Assembly: GCA_020633435.1 (NCBI GenBank)
Contig: JACKDP010000015.1
Span: 1-57,561 of the forward strand
Direction: 5' to 3'
Length of the DNA: 57,561 nt
Source of the DNA: Myxococcales bacterium
Lineage (GTDB): Bacteria; Myxococcota_A; Bradymonadia; UBA7976; UBA1532
Below are positions 53,887 through 57,561 of this stretch, one piece after another. Position numbers and translations under genes: made by a program. Position 1 is the stretch's first letter. Every line of letters begins with the position of its first letter. The notes under the pieces are model-generated. The model was not told where the DNA came from, ran no database searches, and saw nothing but the letters and a program-made list of their open reading frames with translations.

Positions 53887-54359
53887 GGACGCACCACCCC
53901 ATCCATGATGGCCTGCTGCAGGACGCCCATCCCGATGCGCGCCGCCCGCTGGTGACCCTCGACCACCCGCCGTCCCGGGTAGCGGCCATCATTCAGATAG
54001 CGCTGGTCGACCTTCCAGTCGGCGAAGGGGTTCGCCGCACCGAGTTGGGCGGCATAGTGTGCCTGTGCTCGACCGTTGGCGTAGTGGGTGAAACGTGGCA
54101 GCACCTTGTTGGCGTGGACGAAGTCGGCTTTCCGCCTCGGCATCGGCCCCAGGACTCGGCCATAGACCGGCCGTGGCCGGTCCATCGGCATGCCAAGGCC
54201 CACCATGATCGCCTTCAGCGCGCACTCCCACGCCAGCCCGAAGAGCTGGTCGGCGTTCATCCTCCGACGGGCGTCCGATGTCGCGCCTTGCAGCAGGTAC
54301 TCGCCATCCCGCAGGTGTCGGAACGCGGGACTGGCGTAGTCGGTACGGCGTCGGGCCAA
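53883..54359 (-). CDS. Cassette B gene 1: small HEPN-like helical protein
   Basis: A 158-residue paralogue of 34300-34707, from a TTG at 54359 with GGAGG 7 bases upstream. ASPAFRHLRDGEYLLQG and ADQLFGLAWECALKAIMVGL correspond to the cassette A blocks. It also has a basic middle (RPRPVYGRVLGPMPRRKADF) and a C-terminal helix after KVDQRYLNDGRYPGRRVVEG. The R-x4-6-H motif of HEPN RNases is not evident (nearest is RAQAH). Start and promoter lie only about 20 bases apart. Likely to bind its ATPase partner. Confidence 0.78.
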   Translation of the reverse strand: MARRRTDYASPAFRHLRDGEYLLQGATSDARRRMNADQLFGLAWECALKAIMVGLGMPMDRPRPVYGRVLGPMPRRKADFVHANKVLPRFTHYANGRAQAHYAAQLGAANPFADWKVDQRYLNDGRYPGRRVVEGHQRAARIGMGVLQQAIMDGVVRP

Positions 54360-54378
54360 GGTGCCACCTCCGTTGCCG

Positions 54379-54422
54379 GGGGTAGCACAGGACCCGGACC
54401 CGCGCAATCTGCGCGGATCCGG
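54379..54422 (-). promoter_or_regulatory. Cassette B promoter with 29-bp operator-like dyad (copy R)
   Basis: On the minus strand: TTGCGC (54407-54402), a 17-base spacer and TACCCC (54384-54379), about 20 bases before the TTG start of gene 1. A dyad spanning 54394-54422 (13-base arms with one mismatch, centre ATC; core CCGCGCA-ATC-TGCGCGG at 54400-54416) covers the -35. That is a good place for repression. 35 bases are shared with 49468-49502. Confidence 0.6.
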
Positions 54423-54460
54423 CATTGAGCAGTACTACCATCCCGCCTGCCCGAGGAGCG

Positions 54461-54594
54461 ACCACCAGGCCAGCAAGACCATCGTCCACGCCTGCAAGGC
54501 GGCCAGCGTGACCATCGTCCAGGCGGACGGCTACGGCATCTCGACGCTCAAGGCGGCGTTCGAGGGCAAGCTGGAGCCCGATGTCGGGGACTGA
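54461..54594 (+). pseudogene. DUF2325-like gene fragment, 3' copy 3
   Basis: 134 bases including a stop codon, coding HQASKTIVHACKAASVTIVQ and on to KLEPDVGD. It matches the end of the intact gene in 126 of 134 positions. It has no start or 5' part. It is probably the original 3' end, pushed away when cassette B arrived. It reads EPD like copy 1, where the intact gene reads APD. Confidence 0.85.
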
Positions 54595-54621
54595 CCATCC
54601 CGTGTCGCTGCCGCGAGCCGC

Positions 54622-55056
54622 TCACACCGCCGGCCCGAAGTGCAGCCAGGCCTCGTCGTCCCCATCGGCCGGCTCGAACGCGAGCCGCAGCCGCTCCAGG
54701 CCGTTGGGGTAGCCGAGCGTCGGAGGGCCGGGCCAGTCCGGGGTGAGGAGCACGGTGGGCTCGAAGCTCAGATCGACGCCTTCATGGGCCAGCAGCGTCA
54801 CGGTGCAGCGATACAGGCCGCCGGTGAACGTACCGAGGCGGGTGTGGAGCGCCTGCGACGCCAGCGCCGGGCGCCCGTCCGCCAGCAGGCGCTCCGCCTA
54901 CAAGCCGCCGATCACCGACCAGGCAGCGCCAGTGTCGAGGAAGAGCAACGTCGGGTCGAGGTCCTCAAGCTTCCCGTCCACCGCCAGCGTCACCGGGTGA
55001 CCCGCGATGGTCGCGCCGACCGCCAGACGCGCCCGCCCACGGTAGGGGGTCCACAT
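54622..55056 (-). pseudogene. Retropepsin-like aspartyl protease gene with in-frame stop
   Basis: From ATG 55056 the frame reads MWTPYRGRARLAVGATIAGH and reaches TLLFLDTGAAWSVIGGL, a DTGA aspartyl protease motif of the single-domain retropepsin type. It is then cut by TAG at 54900-54898. The same frame continues (AERLLADGRPALASQALHTR, then FEPTVLLTPDWPGPPTLGYP) to a TGA at 54622, with normal coding character. So it is a nonsense-mutated gene of about 144 codons, or a single-base read error. It starts 4 bases after the ImmA/IrrE gene and was evidently co-transcribed with it. Confidence 0.7.
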
Positions 55057-55060
55057 CCGG

Positions 55061-56692
55061 CTACCCGGCGGACCGCGCCTCGGGGCCGACCTGGAAGATG
55101 AGCGGTCGCGCCCCGTCGCGGCCAGAGAGCTTCGCCTCGACCTCCGCCAGGCTCTGCCCGGCCGCCAGCAGCTGGCCCCCCGAGAGCGCGACCCAGCGTC
55201 CCGCGTAGGCCGCTGCGTGGGCGCGCATCCACGCGTGATCCAGCCCACCGTCAGGGCGGCTGCGCGCGTCCGGGATGGCGGCGTGAGCCGCCGCGACGCG
55301 CGCCTCCGCCGCCTCGACGTGCTGCGGGAAGAGCTCGGCGATGCCCTGCAGGTCTCGGGCGCTCACGGCCTCCACCCCGAGCAGCAACGCCGCCGCGTCG
55401 CGGTGGATGAGGCCCGTGCGCGCCGCCGCCGCGACCGTCGCCGCGAAGCGTCCGCGCCGCCGGAGCGGCGTCGCCGCCGGCCGGAAGAACTCCACCGAGT
55501 ACGACTCCCGCCCCGTCCAGTCGTCCGTGGGCTCGGGATCGGCCTGCAGGGAGCGACGGTCGAAGCTGCGATCGAGGGCGTTCCAGAGGTGGTAGCTCGC
55601 TGCCGTCCGGCTCAGCCCGAACCGCTCCATGATGGCGCGCAGCGCCACGCTCCGATCGGGTGAGGCGGCCGCGATGCTCTGGAGGGCGGCCTGGGGCGCC
55701 AGCAGCTCGATGGCGAACGCGTTGGCGCGCTGCTCGACCACGTCGTTCGCCCTCTCCGGCCGGTCCAGATCCTGGTGGCGATCGAACGTCAGGCTCTGCA
55801 GCCGCTCCGCCGGATCCCAGAGCAAGTGACCCAGCTCATGGGCCATCGTCGCCCGGCGGACCCAGACGTTCTGGTTGCTGCCCACCGTGTTGACCACGAT
55901 GCCGCGCAGCTCGCCGACGGCGACGGTGGCCCCCGCCAGCCACGCGGGCAGCTCATCCTGGATGACAAGGATGCCCAGGCGATCCTCGATGAGGGCGTGC
56001 AGGTTCTCGATGGGCTCATCAGGCATCAGCCCGAGGAGGTCCCGTGTGCGGTGGGCCAGCTCGTAGCCCGCCTCCCAGGCCGGCCGACCGGGCCCCCCGA
56101 AGTCGGCGCTCGGTGCGGGCAGGTCGAAGACCGGCAGCATGCCAAGCGACGCGAGCAGTCGCCGCTCGGTGGCGATGATGCCCCCCGCCTCCGCGAACGC
56201 CTGCACGACACGAGGCTTCAGGCTGCCCGGGCGATCCTCGCGCAGCGTCCTCAGCCGGGTCGCCAGCGCGTCGTCGCCGTCGGCCAGCGTCCCCGCTGGC
56301 ATGCCCAGCCGCAGGGCCAGGGCCTCGACCTCGCGCACTGGACCGCGCCCCTGCTCCAGGGCCGCGACCCGGGTCGCCTTCAGCCCAAGCGCCTTGACGC
56401 CATCGCCGGGGAGATCCAGGCGCAGGCGCGCGGCCCTCGCCGCGATGGGCGGCCAGCTCGATGCCAGTGGCAGCGGCGCGAAGCCCTCGTCCGCGAGGAC
56501 GGGCAGCAGCGCCCGCAGCGCCGGCGTCGCCCAGACCTCCCACGCCGTCAGGCGACGCCCCTCCACCCCTGGCCCCTCGAAGGCCAGCCCCCCTGGCGTC
56601 TGTACGAAGACCCGCGTCGACAGCCGCGCACGGTGCTCCGGCGCGGCGGGGCCAGGCCCGAACACACGGCGAAGCTGTTCGTGGGTGAGCAT
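55061..56692 (-). CDS. HTH and ImmA/IrrE-type metallopeptidase protein
   Basis: A 543-residue protein from ATG 56692 with GGAGG 6 bases upstream. The N-terminal 110 residues are of unclear fold. A degenerate XRE-like segment (VKALGLKATRVAALEQGRGP, about 120-140) is followed by a helical stretch, then the ImmA/IrrE-type peptidase: NTVGSNQNVWVRRATMAHELGHLLWDP with the zinc motif HELGH near residues 286-290, and EQRANAFAIELLAP, which supplies the third ligand region. The last 200 residues are a helical C-terminal domain. Such proteins cleave repressors in mobile elements and toxin-antitoxin systems. It may act with the adjacent protease-like gene. Confidence 0.85.
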   Translation of the reverse strand: MLTHEQLRRVFGPGPAAPEHRARLSTRVFVQTPGGLAFEGPGVEGRRLTAWEVWATPALRALLPVLADEGFAPLPLASSWPPIAARAARLRLDLPGDGVKALGLKATRVAALEQGRGPVREVEALALRLGMPAGTLADGDDALATRLRTLREDRPGSLKPRVVQAFAEAGGIIATERRLLASLGMLPVFDLPAPSADFGGPGRPAWEAGYELAHRTRDLLGLMPDEPIENLHALIEDRLGILVIQDELPAWLAGATVAVGELRGIVVNTVGSNQNVWVRRATMAHELGHLLWDPAERLQSLTFDRHQDLDRPERANDVVEQRANAFAIELLAPQAALQSIAAASPDRSVALRAIMERFGLSRTAASYHLWNALDRSFDRRSLQADPEPTDDWTGRESYSVEFFRPAATPLRRRGRFAATVAAAARTGLIHRDAAALLLGVEAVSARDLQGIAELFPQHVEAAEARVAAAHAAIPDARSRPDGGLDHAWMRAHAAAYAGRWVALSGGQLLAAGQSLAEVEAKLSGRDGARPLIFQVGPEARSAG

Positions 56693-56754
56693 GACCGGCC
56701 TCCGGCGCAGACGCCGAACCGTACCCGGAGTCCCCACGGCGGGCAAGCCGGGCC

Positions 56755-57369
56755 CTACCCGAAGAACGACGCCGCCAGCGCCCGCTCGTGGGGGAAGGCC
56801 GCCAGCAGCTCGATCTGCAGGTGGTTGTAGAACCGCCGCGCGTCCTCGACCACCAGCCGCACCTCGCCGCGGCCCCGGGCGTCGGCGTCCACCAGCGGCG
56901 CGCGCCGGGCCAGCCCCGCGTCGAGGGCCTCCTGCGCCGCCGCCAGCTCGCCAGCCCGCTCGGCCACCCGCCCGGCCTCCAGCCCCTGCACGGCGTGCAG
57001 CGCGTTGCGCACGTACACCCCCTGCGCCGCCGACGCCATCGGCCGCGTCGCCACCGACGGCGCCTGCGGGAACGCCCGGGCGTACAGCGCCGCCTCGCCT
57101 CCGTCGTCCACCACCTCCCGCACCGCCCGGGCCAGCCGCTGCACCGCCGCGTCCACCCGCTCATCGAGCAGCCGCAGCTCAGCCGTCATCACCTGCGCCG
57201 CCACCCGCGCCGACTCCCGCCCCTCCAGGGCCCCCCGCAGCCGATCGCGCACCGCCCGCACCTCGGCCGCCCGCGCCGCCACGGCCGGGTGGCCCGCCAG
57301 CCGGATCTCGACCACCCGCAGCGCCCGATCCACCGCCTGGGGACCCGCCCTTTCGGACAACTTCTTCAT
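56755..57369 (-). CDS. Helical, probably coiled-coil protein of unknown function
   Basis: A 204-residue protein from ATG 57369 (AGGAG upstream). It is Ala/Arg/Glu-rich and nearly all helical (RALRVVEIRLAGHPAVAARA, RESARVAAQVMTAELRLLDE, ERVDAAVQRLARAVREVVDD), ending DARRFYNHLQIELLAAFPHE and RALAASFFG. There is no signal or membrane segment. It lies 62 bases before the ImmA/IrrE gene on the same strand. Not recognised; the last 30 residues may be the conserved part. Confidence 0.7.
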   Translation of the reverse strand: MKKLSERAGPQAVDRALRVVEIRLAGHPAVAARAAEVRAVRDRLRGALEGRESARVAAQVMTAELRLLDERVDAAVQRLARAVREVVDDGGEAALYARAFPQAPSVATRPMASAAQGVYVRNALHAVQGLEAGRVAERAGELAAAQEALDAGLARRAPLVDADARGRGEVRLVVEDARRFYNHLQIELLAAFPHERALAASFFG

Positions 57370-57561
57370 GATGCTTCTCCTGCTCGATGCAGCCCTGCTG
57401 CTGCAAATCGATTTTTTGATCAGTCGGGCCAGTTGGCCAACCGAAATGCACACGGCGGAGCACCAAGTCCCGCGACGCCGACCTCGCCAGCGCCCGTCCC
57501 ACGTCCGGAGGACCCCTGCGGAGGCCTCATCGGCGGTCGTCCCGAGGTGGGAGTGCCGCGA
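57370..57561. other. Non-coding end of window with an AT-rich patch
   Basis: No convincing gene. At about 57407-57423 the sequence drops to an AT-rich run (AAATCGATTTTTTGATCA), unusual in this window. On the minus strand TTGGCC (near 57431-57436) stands about 17 bases before it. This may be the promoter region of the gene ending at 56755. Confidence 0.3.

Overview
The window looks like chromosomal DNA from a very GC-rich Gram-negative bacterium of the myxobacterial type (Myxococcota or a close relative). The evidence is a TonB-dependent receptor and other outer-envelope proteins, many lipoproteins with Gly-rich (GGAGG, GGMGG) or Pro-Asp-Met linkers, Cys-rich CGDG/CDDGN repeats of the DUF4215 kind, a thrombospondin-type-3 repeat protein, and a giant IPT/TIG plus kelch-like lipoprotein. 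No rRNA, tRNA, CRISPR array, integrase or intact IS element was seen. Genus is not resolved.

Layout. 0-5 kb: a truncated lipoprotein gene, a TonB-dependent receptor, a PepSY-like lipoprotein, a HEAT-repeat lipoprotein and a single-span membrane protein. 5-11 kb: a compact Fe-S biogenesis run (MerR-type regulator, iscS, iscA, hscB, a degenerate hscA) continuing into an AlkC-type alkylation-repair gene and an SDR gene; iscU and ferredoxin genes are absent here. 11-13 kb: a methyltransferase and menB. 13-27 kb: surface and secreted proteins (IPT/kelch giant, beta-barrel, lipoproteins, papain-like peptidase, VWA/TSP3 protein) with rpmG and a GST between them. 27-34 kb: a LuxR-type regulator with an alpha/beta hydrolase, a lipoprotein, and a ktrB-ktrA potassium uptake operon with a third membrane protein gene. 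34-38.6 kb: cassette A. 38.6-47.3 kb: more myxobacterial lipoproteins, a CheD-like protein and a VOC protein. 47.4-57.4 kb: a defence-like accessory region with an AlbA_2/Schlafen-type protein, a DUF2325-like gene, cassette B, a broken retropepsin-like gene, an HTH-ImmA/IrrE protein and a coiled-coil protein.

The most unusual content is a three-gene module present twice (A: 34300-37516 on +; B: 51128-54359 on -). Each copy has the same order: a small helical HEPN-like protein, a MinD/ParA-like ATPase whose P-loop reads KGGxGR instead of KGGxGK, and a P-loop NTPase with GAGKT and a conserved FLR/DASKL block. Both junctions in both copies are 4-base overlaps. The paralogues are diverged but alignable by eye, so this is a coherent system and not chance clustering. 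Its function is unknown; a conflict or anti-phage role is an inference.

Cassette B and the AlbA_2 gene share a 35-bp promoter-proximal element, which at cassette B lies within a 29-bp dyad. Each is followed by a displaced 3'-end fragment of a DUF2325-like gene. With the intact gene's own 3' end this makes three copies, a pattern expected if islands have repeatedly entered the 3' end of this gene.

Two general expression features stand out. Several genes have a promoter-like -10 ending 5-6 bases before the ATG with no Shine-Dalgarno sequence, suggesting leaderless transcripts. Many tightly coupled genes overlap by 4 bases (ATGA, GTGA or TTGA).
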